64,000 nt of DNA from Polaribacter filamentus (GCF_002943715.1 NZ_MQUA01000013.1:2989501-3053500); one strand, 5' to 3'. Counted from the first letter of the stretch, positions 37,901 through 46,745 are shown. Numbers and translations are program-made. Notes: generated by a model from the sequence alone, not told the origin.

Positions 37901-38420
37901 ATTTTTTGTTATAAATTTCTTTCAAAAGCCACCAAACAGTCTCCATGTATTTTGGCTCATAAGTAATATACGGATCTTCCATATCTACCCAATAACCCAT
38001 TTTCTGGGTTAAATCGTTCCAAATATCCGTGTACCGCATTACTGCTTTTCTACACGCTGCGTTGTAATCTTCTACAGAAATTTTATCTGTACCAATATCT
38101 TCTTTGGTAATTCCTAATTCTTTTTCTACCCCTAATTCTATTGGTAAACCATGCGTATCCCAACCAGCTTTTCGCTTTACTTGGTACCCTTTCATGGTTT
38201 TATAACGTGGAAAAATATCTTTAATAGCGCGCGCTAAAACATGGTGAACTCCGGGAAGTCCGTTTGCTGAAGGAGGTCCTTCAAAAAAAACATAAGGCTC
38301 TGCACCTTCTCTTGTGGTTACACTTTTTTCAAATATGTTATTCTCTTGCCAATAGTTTAGAATTTCTTCTGCTACTTTTGGTAAGTCAAGACCTTTATAC
38401 TCAGGAAATTTCGCGCTCAT
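34941..38420 (-). CDS. ileS: Isoleucyl-tRNA synthetase, long eukaryal-like type
   Basis: 1159 residues, longer than the bacterial type-1 enzyme of about 930. Class I synthetase: the HIGH-equivalent is GVHH (57-60) within PPSANGLPGVHHVLARAIKD, and KMSKR follows in NGHKMSKRLGNATDPF. The editing domain contains AWTTTPWTLPSNTALTVGP. The C-terminal zinc-binding end of type-1 enzymes is replaced by a longer region ending EFDTIISKILIEKA. Length and motif form suggest the IleS2/eukaryal-like group, which includes mupirocin-insensitive enzymes. First gene of the ileS / DksA-like / lspA run. Confidence 0.96.
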   Translation of the reverse strand: MSAKFPEYKGLDLPKVAEEILNYWQENNIFEKSVTTREGAEPYVFFEGPPSANGLPGVHHVLARAIKDIFPRYKTMKGYQVKRKAGWDTHGLPIELGVEKELGITKEDIGTDKISVEDYNAACRKAVMRYTDIWNDLTQKMGYWVDMEDPYITYEPKYMETVWWLLKEIYNKKLIYKGYTIQPYSPKAGTGLSSHELNQPGTYQDVTDTTVVAQFKAIEKTLPAFLQNEGTIYFIAWTTTPWTLPSNTALTVGPKIEYVLVDTFNQYTFEPIKVILAKKLVGKQFGGKNSFQVETSEALSSYNSGDKKIPFYVIKEFIGKDLVNSKYEQLLDYCLPNDNPQDAFRVIAGDFVTTEDGTGIVHTAPTFGADDAIVAKQAVPEIPPMLVIDENDNLVPLVNLQGKFRSEVNDPIYGFAGEYVKSEYLDEADFEVELKNQQKNLTEVLKNQDKYLSVDERLGLKLKNENKAFKVEKYKHSYPNCWRTDKPILYYPLDSWFIKVTDVKDRMHALNKTINWKPESTGTGRFGNWLANANDWNLSRSRYWGIPLPIWRTEDGKEEICVGSVKELKQEMAKAVEAGVLAKDIFEDFEVGNMSEENYAKIDLHKNIVDKIVLVSPSGQPMNRENDLIDVWFDSGSMPYAQWHYPFENKQKIDENESFPADFIAEGVDQTRGWFYTLHAIATMVFDSVAYKNVVSNGLVLDKNGHKMSKRLGNATDPFTTLATYGADATRWYMISNANPWDNLKFDLDGIEEVKRKFFGTLYNTYSFFTLYTNIDGFAYEEADIPLEKRPEIDRWILSELHTLINKVDKFYEEYEPTRAARAISDFTQDYLSNWYVRLSRRRFWKGDYQTDKISAYQTLYTCMITIAKLGSPIAPFFMDRLYQDLNSVTGKEISESIHLSDFPVFDERFVDKSLERKMESAQTISSLVLSLRAKEKIKVRQPLQKIMIPVDNAQQKEEILAVANLIKHEVNIKEIQLLEDASDILIKQIKPNFKTLGPKFGKDMRSIAAAVGTFSKEDINKIEKIGNIILDINGKNITLDLSDVEISSKDIEGWLVANEGALTVALDVTITEDLRKEGVARELVNRIQNARKDNGLEVTDKIKLTILNNQNLQQSITDNKDYIMSETLTKELVFVDELKDGIEIEFDTIISKILIEKA

Positions 38421-38567
38421 TTTCTATCTTTTCTAATAAGATTGCGAAATTACTGAATTTCTAGGAATTTAAGACAGTTGAAACTAGCAAAGTTGAAAAG
38501 GCTAAAAGTTATAGAAAATTGAAGTCTCAACTTTAGTTCTCAGTTATTTTAAGCCTTAAAAGGCTAT

Positions 38568-39326
38568 TTACATTCCACGTTCATTTTTTATTTTTTCATA
38601 CGCAGACTGTATACTTTGAAATTTTTCTTGCGCTCCGTTTATGTGCTCTGGCCCTAAATTTTGTAGTTTATCTGGATGGTATTTTTTAGCCATTACACGG
38701 TATGCTTTTTTAACTTCATCACTTGTAGCCTCTTTTGTAACCTCTAAAATTTTGTACGCTGCATCAGATTCATCATAAAACATCGCTTTAATCGACTCAA
38801 AATCATTTTGATTGATGTATAAATAGCCTGCAATTTTTTTAATTTCTTCTATTTCTGATGGAAGTACAGCTCCATCCGCTTTAGCGATACCGAATAAAAA
38901 ATGCAGCAATTGTAAACGGGAAGAATGCGGCATGTGCGCTCTAATTTGCATACAAACTTGACGCGCAGAAACTTCTTTTTTTATAATTCCTTTAAAAAGT
39001 TTAAAAGCGCTATTTGCTCTTTCTTTGCCATACATTTTCACAAATTGGCTTCGAACAAAGTCTAATTCTCTTTGATCTACTTTTCCATCAGATTTTATAA
39101 CGATCGATGCCAACACCAAAAGACTCATTTCAAAATCTCCAGAATTTGTGTTTAAATTTTCGCTGTTTTGACCAACTCTTCTTTGATATTCTTTTTGCTC
39201 ACCATTTAAATCTTCTTCAGAAAACCCGTCAACAAAGCTACCAACTGCAAAACCAATTGCTGCTCCTATTGGGCCTCCAAGCGTAAAACCTAAACCTGCA
39301 CCTAACCATTTTGTAAAACTACCCAT
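38568..39326 (-). CDS. DjlA-like TerB and J-domain protein
   Basis: 252 residues. Glycine-rich hydrophobic N-terminus (GAGLGFTLGGPIGAAIGFAVGSF, about 9-31), a TerB-like helical domain (about 65-170, with KSDGKVDQRELDFVRSQF and KADGAVLPSEIEEI), then a J-domain near the end with HPD in MAKKYHPDKLQNLG. The order matches DjlA, a membrane-associated co-chaperone that stimulates DnaK. Monocistronic. Confidence 0.9.
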   Translation of the reverse strand: MGSFTKWLGAGLGFTLGGPIGAAIGFAVGSFVDGFSEEDLNGEQKEYQRRVGQNSENLNTNSGDFEMSLLVLASIVIKSDGKVDQRELDFVRSQFVKMYGKERANSAFKLFKGIIKKEVSARQVCMQIRAHMPHSSRLQLLHFLFGIAKADGAVLPSEIEEIKKIAGYLYINQNDFESIKAMFYDESDAAYKILEVTKEATSDEVKKAYRVMAKKYHPDKLQNLGPEHINGAQEKFQSIQSAYEKIKNERGM

Positions 39327-39430
39327 AAAATTTATAAAAAATTAACCCCAAATATAAGAAAATAGGAGTGTTTTAAAATAAAATATCAATTTTATTGATG
39401 TGACTATTGTATAACAATTAATTTTTCAGC

Positions 39431-39461
39431 TTGCAATTTGCTTAATTTATTTTTATCTTTG
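39431..39461 (+). promoter_or_regulatory. Bacteroidetes-type promoter of the bacilliredoxin gene
   Basis: TTG at 39431-39433, 20-base spacer, TATCTTTG at 39454-39461: a full match to the -33/-7 consensus, 20 bases before the start. Confidence 0.75.
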
Positions 39462-39480
39462 TATTCCAAAATTAATAATT

Positions 39481-39891
39481 ATGTATCCAGAAGAATTAGT
39501 AAAACCAATGCGCGATGAATTAATCAACGCAGGTTTTAAAGCATTATATACGAGTGAAGAAGTAGAGCAAGCCATAGCAAAAAAAGGAACAACTTTAGTA
39601 ATGGTAAACTCTGTCTGCGGTTGTGCAGCCGGTACTGCAAGACCAGGAGCAATTGCTTCTTTAGGTGCAGATAAAGTGCCTACAAACTTAACAACTGTTT
39701 TTGCTGGCGTAGAAAAAGAATCTACTCAAAAAGCAAGAGAATTTATGATTCCTTTTCCGGCGTCATCACCCGCAATTGCATTGTTTAAAGATGGCAGTTT
39801 AGTGCATATGTTAGAGCGCCATCATATAGAAGGTAGATCTGCGCAAATGATTGCACAAAATCTTGCTGCGGCTTATAACGAGCACTGTTAA
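39481..39891 (+). CDS. BrxA/BrxB family bacilliredoxin
   Basis: 136 residues. The active-site CGC is in VNSVCGCAAGTARPGA (about 42-57), which identifies the YphP/YqiW (BrxA/BrxB) family of thioredoxin-fold disulfide isomerases. In Firmicutes they remove bacillithiol from proteins; whether this organism makes bacillithiol is not shown here. Cytoplasmic, no signal peptide. Followed by a strong terminator. Confidence 0.93.
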   Translation: MYPEELVKPMRDELINAGFKALYTSEEVEQAIAKKGTTLVMVNSVCGCAAGTARPGAIASLGADKVPTNLTTVFAGVEKESTQKAREFMIPFPASSPAIALFKDGSLVHMLERHHIEGRSAQMIAQNLAAAYNEHC

Positions 39892-39930
39892 TATTTTTTA
39901 TAGTACCATTCTTTAGAATCAAGAAACAAC

Positions 39931-39967
39931 AATAAATCCACGTTTTTACACGTGGATTTATTATTTT
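39931..39967 (+). terminator. Terminator after the bacilliredoxin gene
   Basis: AATAAATCCACGT and ACGTGGATTTATT form a perfect 13-base stem followed by TTTTT. Confidence 0.85.
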
Positions 39968-39983
39968 TAAGAAACCCGAAAAC

Positions 39984-40223
39984 ATGGCATCACTATTATC
40001 AACGTATTCAAAAGAAGAACTTTCTAAAAAATTGAAGAAACAAAAAACAATATTAATTATTCAAGGAGTTCTGCTTTTTTTAATGGTTATTTTTGCAGTC
40101 TTTTCCACCATAGAAAATGGACTTTCTTTTAAAACATTTTTACCTTTATTTTTTGCTCCAATGTTATTTGTAATGCTTTTTGAAATAAAAAACATTAATA
40201 AAGAACTTGCTACAAGAAAATAA
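39984..40223 (+). CDS. Small two-TM membrane protein
   Basis: 79 residues with a charged N-terminus (KEELSKKLKKQKT) and two hydrophobic segments (about 23-41 and 49-65). No family recognised. The next gene (HD hydrolase) starts one base after its stop, so they form a two-gene operon, but no functional link is visible. Confidence 0.75.
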   Translation: MASLLSTYSKEELSKKLKKQKTILIIQGVLLFLMVIFAVFSTIENGLSFKTFLPLFFAPMLFVMLFEIKNINKELATRK

Positions 40224-40224
40224 T

Positions 40225-40884
40225 ATGAATCAAGAAAAAATTATTCAAAACACGATCGAGTTTGTTAAAACCGAATTAAAGAATGCAGAAGGCGGACATG
40301 ATTGGTTTCATATTGAACGCGTTTTTAAAAATACTATTTTAATATCTAAGGATGAAAAAGTAGATATTTTTACAGTTTCTTTAGGGGCTTTATTACATGA
40401 TATTGCAGATCCAAAATTTCATAATGGCGATGAAACTATTGGGCCTAAAATAGCTGCTGAATTTCTTAAAAAAGAGAACGTTGATCCCAAAACAATTACC
40501 CATGTAATTAATATTATAAAATATATTTCTTTTAAAAACTCATTATCTAAAACGGGTAAAAAATTTACTTCAAAAGAATTAGAAGTTGTGCAAGATGCAG
40601 ACCGGTTAGATGCAATTGGTGCTATTGGTATTGCGCGTTGTTTTAATTATGGAGGCTTTAAAAACAGGAGTTTGTACGATCCTGAAATTTTACCAAATTT
40701 AGAGATGACAAAAGAGCAATATAAAAAATCTGATGCGCCAACTATTAATCATTTTTATGAAAAATTGTTGCTTTTAAAGGATAAAATGAATACCAAAACT
40801 GGAAAAAAAATTGCATTAGAAAGACACACTTTTATGGAAACATATCTGCAACAGTTTTATAATGAATGGAATGGTGAACAATAA
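40225..40884 (+). CDS. HD-domain phosphohydrolase
   Basis: 219 residues. The metal-binding HD signature is spread over GGHDWFHIERV (about 22-32), LLHDIAD (about 58-64) and QDADRLDAIGAIGIARC (about 122-138), as in the YedJ/PF01966 group of nucleotide or small phosphoester hydrolases. Substrate not predictable. The ATG at 40225 directly follows the previous stop; the open TTG at 40207 would overlap it. Confidence 0.9.
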   Translation: MNQEKIIQNTIEFVKTELKNAEGGHDWFHIERVFKNTILISKDEKVDIFTVSLGALLHDIADPKFHNGDETIGPKIAAEFLKKENVDPKTITHVINIIKYISFKNSLSKTGKKFTSKELEVVQDADRLDAIGAIGIARCFNYGGFKNRSLYDPEILPNLEMTKEQYKKSDAPTINHFYEKLLLLKDKMNTKTGKKIALERHTFMETYLQQFYNEWNGEQ

Positions 40885-40987
40885 TTTTCCTTTTTAAATT
40901 CCTCTTTCATTAGATAAAAGACACCAAACCGCTTCGCTTTTAGAAACCGAAACCAAGACTTGATTCTAATTACCTGTAAAGTAAACT

Positions 40988-41161
40988 CTAACTTACTTTG
41001 GCTACTTCTAGGGCGGTAATTTTAGATTCTAAAACTGCTAACTCTTCCCCTTTTTCAATTATTTGCTCAACAGTTAAATTAGAATTAGAGTTTATAAAAT
41101 TTATAATTTCTTCACTTTTAAAAATATAGTATTCAATTGCTTTATCTATTTTACTTTTCAT
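40988..41161 (-). CDS. Small 57-residue protein downstream of the AraC regulator
   Basis: A short frame starting MKSKIDKAIEYYIFKSEEII and ending EVAKVS. Its start is six bases after the AraC stop, and codon use is normal for the region. Predicted mostly helical and acidic, with no membrane segment. Unknown family, but the operon-like spacing supports a real gene. Confidence 0.55.
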   Translation of the reverse strand: MKSKIDKAIEYYIFKSEEIINFINSNSNLTVEQIIEKGEELAVLESKITALEVAKVS

Positions 41162-41167
41162 CTGTTT

Positions 41168-42040
41168 TTACTGAATTAAATTTTTCATTTCACTCCTATA
41201 TTTTGAAGCACTTTTACCTGTAAAGTTTTTAAATAGTTTGTTAAAATGAGAAAAATTATTAAATCCGCATTCAAAACTTACATCCGTAATCGTTAAATTA
41301 CTTTCCGCTAATAATTTAGTTGCATGCACCACTCTATATTCATTTACCAATTTTGTAAATGTTTTTCCTGTAGATTTCTTAAAATATCTACAAAAAGCAG
41401 GAACAGTCATACTAACCAAACTAGAAATTTCATCTAAACTTATATGCTCTCTAAAATGTTCATTAATGTGATTGTATATAACTTCTATTTTATTACTGTC
41501 TTGCGGTATGGTTTCAAAAGCAAATCCATTAGCATTTAACAAGGTATAATCGTCTGTAGTTGCTAAATCATTTAATATTTCTAAAAAAGAGGTAATTCTC
41601 TGAACACCATCTAATGCTACCAAGGCCTCAATTTTAGCTCCTATTCTTTGCTTAATTTCAATATTAAATCGAATTCCTTTTTTTGCCCGTTCAAAGAGTG
41701 CTTCCACCGCAATCATTTCTGGAATCTTAAAAAATTCGCTTCCTAAAAAATCTGGCTTAAATTGTATTAAAGTTTCAGAACCATTTGTAGTTAAGCGATC
41801 TATATAACCAACATGTGGTAAATTGGAGCCTATTAAAACTAATTGACTATTATTAAAGTAACTAATATGATTGCCTATATGTCGTTTCCCTTTTCCTTTA
41901 TTAACATACACCAATTCTATTTCTGGATGAAAATGCCAAAAAGGAACATTCGTTTTTAAAAACTCTTCATGTTTTTTAACTAACAAAGAACTACCAAAAT
42001 TTGGAGTTATCTTTTCGAGAGTAGGTTTTGTCTGTATCAT
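41168..42040 (-). CDS. AraC-family transcriptional regulator with cupin sensor domain
   Basis: 290 residues. N-terminal cupin-like domain (PFWHFHPEIELVYVNKGKGK, about 32-51), the usual ligand pocket of AraC proteins, then a C-terminal double helix-turn-helix (HISLDEISSLVSMTVPAFCRYFKKSTGKTFTKLVNEYR and VSFECGFNNFSHFNKLFKNFTGKSASKYR). Regulates transcription in response to a small molecule, not identifiable here. The ATG at 42040 is preferred over an upstream start at 42067. It is divergent from the secreted protein gene at 42234, a possible target. Confidence 0.93.
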   Translation of the reverse strand: MIQTKPTLEKITPNFGSSLLVKKHEEFLKTNVPFWHFHPEIELVYVNKGKGKRHIGNHISYFNNSQLVLIGSNLPHVGYIDRLTTNGSETLIQFKPDFLGSEFFKIPEMIAVEALFERAKKGIRFNIEIKQRIGAKIEALVALDGVQRITSFLEILNDLATTDDYTLLNANGFAFETIPQDSNKIEVIYNHINEHFREHISLDEISSLVSMTVPAFCRYFKKSTGKTFTKLVNEYRVVHATKLLAESNLTITDVSFECGFNNFSHFNKLFKNFTGKSASKYRSEMKNLIQ

Positions 42041-42197
42041 ATATTCTGCAAAAATACAAAAGAACAAAATGATTATCTATATAAAATTATCTTAATTATG
42101 TGTTATTTTAACCTTAAATAGATTTAACATTAAATTTACAGTTAAAATAAGACACAAATGTACCAATTATGATGTTTTTTAAACAAAACTACTGACT

Positions 42198-42205
42198 TAA
42201 ATTTG
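42198..42205 (+). promoter_or_regulatory. -7 box for the secreted protein gene
   Basis: TAAATTTG matches TAnnTTTG, 29 bases before the start at 42234. Confidence 0.45.
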
Positions 42206-42233
42206 CAGTATAAATTAGTAAAAACTTCATAAT

Positions 42234-42818
42234 ATGAAAACAATTAAAAGAAGAGTATTAGTAGTAGTATTTATGTTAGGAACATTATTTAACTACGCAA
42301 ACAATGAAAAAGAGTTTAACAAAACTATAGATGCCAAAAAAGTAAAAGTGGTATTTAAGGATGTTAAAAAAGGACAGCTATTATCTGTTAAAGACAAAAA
42401 TGGATTTCAACTTCATTCTGAAACTGTTTCTAGCCAAGGAGAATTAATCAAATTTTTTGATTTATCACCTTTAAATAACGGAGTGTACACCATTGAATTA
42501 CATAAAGAATTTAAAATTGTTATTAAATCTCTTTTGATTAAAGACAATAATGTGTCTTTTATTAAAGATTCTGAAAAAATAATTTTTAAACCAGTTATCA
42601 GAAATAAAGAAAACTTGGTTTTAATTTCTAAAGTGAATTTTGATAAAAAACCTGTAAGAATTACTTTATTCTATAAGGATGAAGTTATTTATTCTGAAAC
42701 CCTAAAAGGTGAACTTATGTTAAAACGAGTTTACCGTTTGGATAAAGAATTAAAAGGAGACTATAAAGTTATTGTGTATTGTGATGATGAAAGTTACAGT
42801 AATGAATTTAAAATTTAA
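42234..42818 (+). CDS. Secreted protein of unknown function
   Basis: 194 residues with a signal peptide (about 1-23, VVFMLGTLFNYANN). The mature part is lysine-rich and predicted all-beta, with a sandwich-like pattern (NNGVYTIELHKEFKIVIKSLLI and ELKGDYKVIVYCDD). No family recognised with confidence. Divergent from the AraC regulator and followed by a terminator, so monocistronic. Confidence 0.75.
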   Translation: MKTIKRRVLVVVFMLGTLFNYANNEKEFNKTIDAKKVKVVFKDVKKGQLLSVKDKNGFQLHSETVSSQGELIKFFDLSPLNNGVYTIELHKEFKIVIKSLLIKDNNVSFIKDSEKIIFKPVIRNKENLVLISKVNFDKKPVRITLFYKDEVIYSETLKGELMLKRVYRLDKELKGDYKVIVYCDDESYSNEFKI

Positions 42819-42864
42819 AGAATAGTTTTAGATGATTATTTAAGTTAAATTAATAATTTAACGC

Positions 42865-42894
42865 AAAACGAGCCTTAATTGGCTCGTTTTTTTT
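42865..42894 (+). terminator. Terminator after the secreted protein gene
   Basis: AAAACGAGCC and GGCTCGTTTT form a perfect stem around TTAATT, followed by TTTT. Confidence 0.9.
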
Positions 42895-42918
42895 ATTCGT
42901 ATTTTTTAAAATCCCCAC

Positions 42919-43701
42919 TTATGCTCCTAGGAAATTAGGCTTTCTTTTTTCTAAAAAAGCAGCAGTCCCTTCTTTAAAATCATTGGTGCCAAAACATTCA
43001 CCAAACTCTTCAATTTCTATATCAAAACCATTAACACCATCCTCAAAATTTGCGTTTACAGCTCTAATTGCAGCAGAAATTGCTACAGATGAATTTCGCA
43101 TAATTTTACCAGCAATTTTTTCTGCAAATGGCAATAATTCTTCTTGAGTCGTAACATGATTTACCAAACCACAGTTGAGAGCTTCATTAGCAGGAATCAT
43201 AGTTGCTGTCATAATCATTTCCATTGCTTTTCCTTTTCCCACTAATTGCGGCAAACGTTGTGTACCGCCATAACCAGGAATTACCCCTAGCGAAACTTCT
43301 GGTAAACCCATTTTTGCATTGTCCGATGCAATTCTAAAATGACAAGCCATTGCTAATTCTAAACCACCACCCAAAGCAAAACCATTAATTGCGGCAATTA
43401 CAGGCGTTGATAAATTTTCTATCAAATTAAACAACATTTCCTGTCCCTTTCGAGCTAAACCTCCACCTTCATCAACAGAAAAATGTGCGAATTCAGAAAT
43501 ATCTGCACCTGCAACAAAGGCTTTATCTCCGCTTCCTGTAAGTACAATTACGTTTACATCTTCGTCATCTTCCAAGTCTTCAAAAGCGTCACTTAATTCA
43601 TGAATTGTTGCGCTATTTAAGGCGTTTAATTTATTAGGTCTATTGATTGTTACTTGTGCAATTTTGTTGTTTTTTACTACTAAAATGTTATCAAATTTCA
43701 T
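42919..43701 (-). CDS. Enoyl-CoA hydratase/isomerase (crotonase) family protein
   Basis: 260 residues, typical for short-chain enoyl-CoA hydratases. Oxyanion-hole sequences AFVAGADISEFA (about 62-73) and GFALGGGLELAMACHFRIAS (about 107-126), and the second catalytic glutamate in GLPEVSLGVIPGYGGTQRLPQLVG (about 132-155). Hydrates trans-2-enoyl-CoA in fatty-acid or butanoate metabolism. Lies 32 bases after the histidine kinase gene on the same strand, with no functional connection. Confidence 0.93.
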   Translation of the reverse strand: MKFDNILVVKNNKIAQVTINRPNKLNALNSATIHELSDAFEDLEDDEDVNVIVLTGSGDKAFVAGADISEFAHFSVDEGGGLARKGQEMLFNLIENLSTPVIAAINGFALGGGLELAMACHFRIASDNAKMGLPEVSLGVIPGYGGTQRLPQLVGKGKAMEMIMTATMIPANEALNCGLVNHVTTQEELLPFAEKIAGKIMRNSSVAISAAIRAVNANFEDGVNGFDIEIEEFGECFGTNDFKEGTAAFLEKRKPNFLGA

Positions 43702-43733
43702 AATCTATAATTTAAGATACAAGGTTATTATTT

Positions 43734-45191
43734 TTATATTTTTGGTAATATTACCGTAAAAACGGTTCCAATTCCTACTTCAGATGTAAAAGAAATTGTT
43801 CCGTCGTAAGCTTCTATAATATTTTTAATCATTGCCAAACCAAGCCCCATTCCACTTGATTTTGTAGTAAATTTTGGCTCAAAAATTAACTCTTTTACTT
43901 TCTCAGGAATTCCTTTTCCATTATCGGTGACCGTAATTTTCACATTATTTTTTTCTGATAAAACAACAACGTCAATTATTGGTTTTTCTTCATTTTCGCA
44001 TGCTTGCATCGCATTTTTAATCAAATTTGTTACAATTCTAATTAATTGGGTTTTATCCAAATTAGCATATAACTCTTTCTGTTTTGAACTGTAGCTAATA
44101 AAATCTTCGTTAAAAATTTCTAAAGCCAATTTTACGACACTAATTACTTCAATTTTTTCTCTTTTTTGAGTTGGCATTTTCGCGAAATTAGAAAAAGCAG
44201 AAGCAATAGAGCTCATTACATCTATTTGTTGAATTAATGTTTTACTGTATTCTGCTAATTTTTCTCTAATATCTTTATCCTCCGGGTTAAACTTTCGCTC
44301 AAAACTTTGCACTGATAAACGCATGGGCGTTAGCGGATTTTTAATTTCATGTGCCACTTGTTTTGCCATTTCTCGCCAAGCTTGTTCTCGTTCGCTTTTT
44401 GCTAATTTTACTGCACTTTCTTCAAGTTGATCAATCATATTATTATAAGCTTCCACTAAAATCTTAATTTCCGAACTTGCTGCATTTAAAATTATTTTTT
44501 CATTCCGTTCATTTAAACGGGTTTGTTGCATTTTATCAGAAATCGTTTGTATGGATCTTGTAATATAACTCGATAATAAATAAGCCAAAGCAATTGCAAT
44601 AATAAACATCAGTAAATACACCAAACCTAATCGGTACATAAACTCGGTTAATTCGTCTTCTATTTCAGAATTGTCTTGGGTAAATTGCAATTCCAAAATG
44701 CCAATTCTTTTAAACTTAGGATCATTTATATACGAGTATGAAGTTTGATACCCAACACCGTCATCTTCTCTACTTTTTAGTATTTTATGGTTTGAATTTT
44801 GGGACAATTCATTTAAAACAACATGACTTAGAGGTTCTATCTTGGTGTCTTCAAAAGCATTTGTTTTAGAGGAAACCATTAAATTTCCAAACAAATCAAA
44901 AATGGATATATTTAATTTATTGATTGATGAAATTTCATAAATACGTTCTTGAAATATTTTTGATAAATTCTCTGTATTTACTAAATATGAGGTTTTGTTA
45001 GTTAATTCTAACTCAATAGTTTCTTGAGTTGTAGCTTCCTTCCGCTCAAAACGCTGAATATTATAATCTTTCGTTTGTTCATCATATTGATAAACTGTTA
45101 CTCCTAAAATTAAAACGGATGCCAATAGCACCAATAAAATCATGGACAAAAATATGCGTATTCTAAGTGATATATTTTTAAATATTCTCAA
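43734..45191 (-). CDS. NtrY-like sensor histidine kinase
   Basis: About 485 residues. Two membrane segments near the N-terminus and around residue 190 enclose a periplasmic sensor of about 160 residues. Then come HAMP, a HisKA domain with the phospho-acceptor in VAHEIKNPLTPMRLSVQSFERKF, and HATPase motifs (LIKNAMQACENEEKP, VTDNGKGIPEKVKE, SSGMGLGLAMIKNI). The LTPMRLSVQ context is typical of NtrY-type kinases. No response regulator is adjacent. No ATG is suitable; the TTG at 45191 gives LRIFKNISLRIRIF, and a second TTG at 45230 is possible. Confidence 0.88.
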   Translation of the reverse strand: MRIFKNISLRIRIFLSMILLVLLASVLILGVTVYQYDEQTKDYNIQRFERKEATTQETIELELTNKTSYLVNTENLSKIFQERIYEISSINKLNISIFDLFGNLMVSSKTNAFEDTKIEPLSHVVLNELSQNSNHKILKSREDDGVGYQTSYSYINDPKFKRIGILELQFTQDNSEIEDELTEFMYRLGLVYLLMFIIAIALAYLLSSYITRSIQTISDKMQQTRLNERNEKIILNAASSEIKILVEAYNNMIDQLEESAVKLAKSEREQAWREMAKQVAHEIKNPLTPMRLSVQSFERKFNPEDKDIREKLAEYSKTLIQQIDVMSSIASAFSNFAKMPTQKREKIEVISVVKLALEIFNEDFISYSSKQKELYANLDKTQLIRIVTNLIKNAMQACENEEKPIIDVVVLSEKNNVKITVTDNGKGIPEKVKELIFEPKFTTKSSGMGLGLAMIKNIIEAYDGTISFTSEVGIGTVFTVILPKI

Positions 45192-45319
45192 GAAAATTAG
45201 TTTTTTTATGGGTACCAAAAAGCGTTCCAAAAAACAAAATTAATAAAAATAGCTCTTTTAATTTAAGTAATTTTGGTTGTACAAGATACGATTTTTAAAA
45301 AACGATAACAACATCAAAA

Positions 45320-46651
45320 TTAAGAATTAACAAGCGGTATAAACTTACTTCTAAATTTAATGATTAGTGGAATTCCTCTTGCTAAAATCCAAAGCGTAAA
45401 AGCAATCCAAATAGCAACTAATTTATAATCTAGCCAATCAAAGAGGAAAAGTGTGGGTATAAAAACAACCCCAGTAGAAAGAATTAATACGTTTCTTAAA
45501 TATTTCATTTCTCCCATTCCTTTAAACATTCCGTCAAAAATAAAAGTGACAGCATTTATGGGTTGAGTTAAAATCACGATCCAAAAAACATGATAAAATT
45601 GTTCTAAAACTAACGGATCTTTTGTGAAAACTTGACCAATATAGTTGTAAAATAAAAAGGAAATGCCAACAATGATAGCGCCCAAAAAAAGACCATACTT
45701 CAGCAATTTGTTACTCAGCGCAATTAATGTTTTATACTCTCTTGCTCCTAATAATTTCCCTGCTAAAATATTGCCCGCGCTAGCATATCCGTCAATCATA
45801 AATGCACCTAACAACCAAAGATTTAGACCAATTGTATAGGCTGCAATATATTCTTTTCCATAATCTGTGGCAAAAGCAGTCGCAAAATATAACGCAGTAT
45901 TTAAAGCTATTGTTCTAATAAAAAGGTTGCCAATCATTCCCGTTAAATTGGGAATTTCTGCATGAAACGGAAACCTTATTTTTAATGAAATCGATGTTTT
46001 TTTCATTAGTAAAAACAACGCAATTATTGCCATAGTAATTTGTGCAATTACACTTGCATAAGCCGCGCCTTCAATATTCATTGCAGGAATAAATCCCTCA
46101 ATTCCGTATACAAAAACAATATCTAAAACGATGTTTAACAAAGCGCCTGCAATAGCTATTATCATAGGATAAAACGTGTTTTGCAAGCCTCTAAAAATTC
46201 CGAAAACAGAAAATACAAAAAGTGAAAAAGGAAATCCGAAAATTCTAATTTTAAAATAAATAATACACGCTTCTAAAACGGGACCTGATGCATTGTAGAA
46301 CTGAAAAATCTCTGCTGCAAAAGGATACGAAATTGCCAAAATTAATAAACTGCATAAAACTACGATTGCGATCGCTTGAGCTGGCAACGTATTTATTTCA
46401 TCCAATTTATTGGCACCAACATATTGAGAAATTATAGAAGAAATTGCACTTCTAATTTGTCCAAAAACCCAAACCAACATAGAAATAAATGCACCAACAA
46501 TACCAACTGCTGCCAAACTTTCTGTAGCATTTTGCTCGATATTACCTATAATTGCAGTGTCTGTAATAGATAACAAAGGTTCTGCAATACCTGCAATTAA
46601 AGCCGGAATTGCCAATTTATTAATATGCTTAAAGCTAATGTTCGTTTTCAA
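45320..46651 (-). CDS. MATE-family efflux transporter
   Basis: About 443 residues with twelve membrane segments. N-terminal motif NKLAIPALIAGIAEPLLSITDTAIIGN (about 10-37) and the second-half equivalent near GYASAGNILAGKLLGA. DinF-like branch of MATE antiporters, which export drugs or metabolites with sodium or protons. The start is taken as the TTG at 46651, reading as MKTNISFKH; a further upstream TTG (46669) is also open. Divergent from the Usp gene with an 94-base gap. Confidence 0.9.
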   Translation of the reverse strand: MKTNISFKHINKLAIPALIAGIAEPLLSITDTAIIGNIEQNATESLAAVGIVGAFISMLVWVFGQIRSAISSIISQYVGANKLDEINTLPAQAIAIVVLCSLLILAISYPFAAEIFQFYNASGPVLEACIIYFKIRIFGFPFSLFVFSVFGIFRGLQNTFYPMIIAIAGALLNIVLDIVFVYGIEGFIPAMNIEGAAYASVIAQITMAIIALFLLMKKTSISLKIRFPFHAEIPNLTGMIGNLFIRTIALNTALYFATAFATDYGKEYIAAYTIGLNLWLLGAFMIDGYASAGNILAGKLLGAREYKTLIALSNKLLKYGLFLGAIIVGISFLFYNYIGQVFTKDPLVLEQFYHVFWIVILTQPINAVTFIFDGMFKGMGEMKYLRNVLILSTGVVFIPTLFLFDWLDYKLVAIWIAFTLWILARGIPLIIKFRSKFIPLVNS

Positions 46652-46718
46652 AAATATTATTTTTAACAAAGATACATATCTAAAAAGGTTGAGGATGCTT
46701 TACTTTCTGAAAAATGAG

Positions 46719-46726
46719 TAACTTTG
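46719..46726 (+). promoter_or_regulatory. -7 box of the Usp gene
   Basis: TAACTTTG matches TAnnTTTG, 20 bases before the start at 46746. Confidence 0.5.
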
Positions 46727-46745
46727 GCGTCTATAAAATTATATC

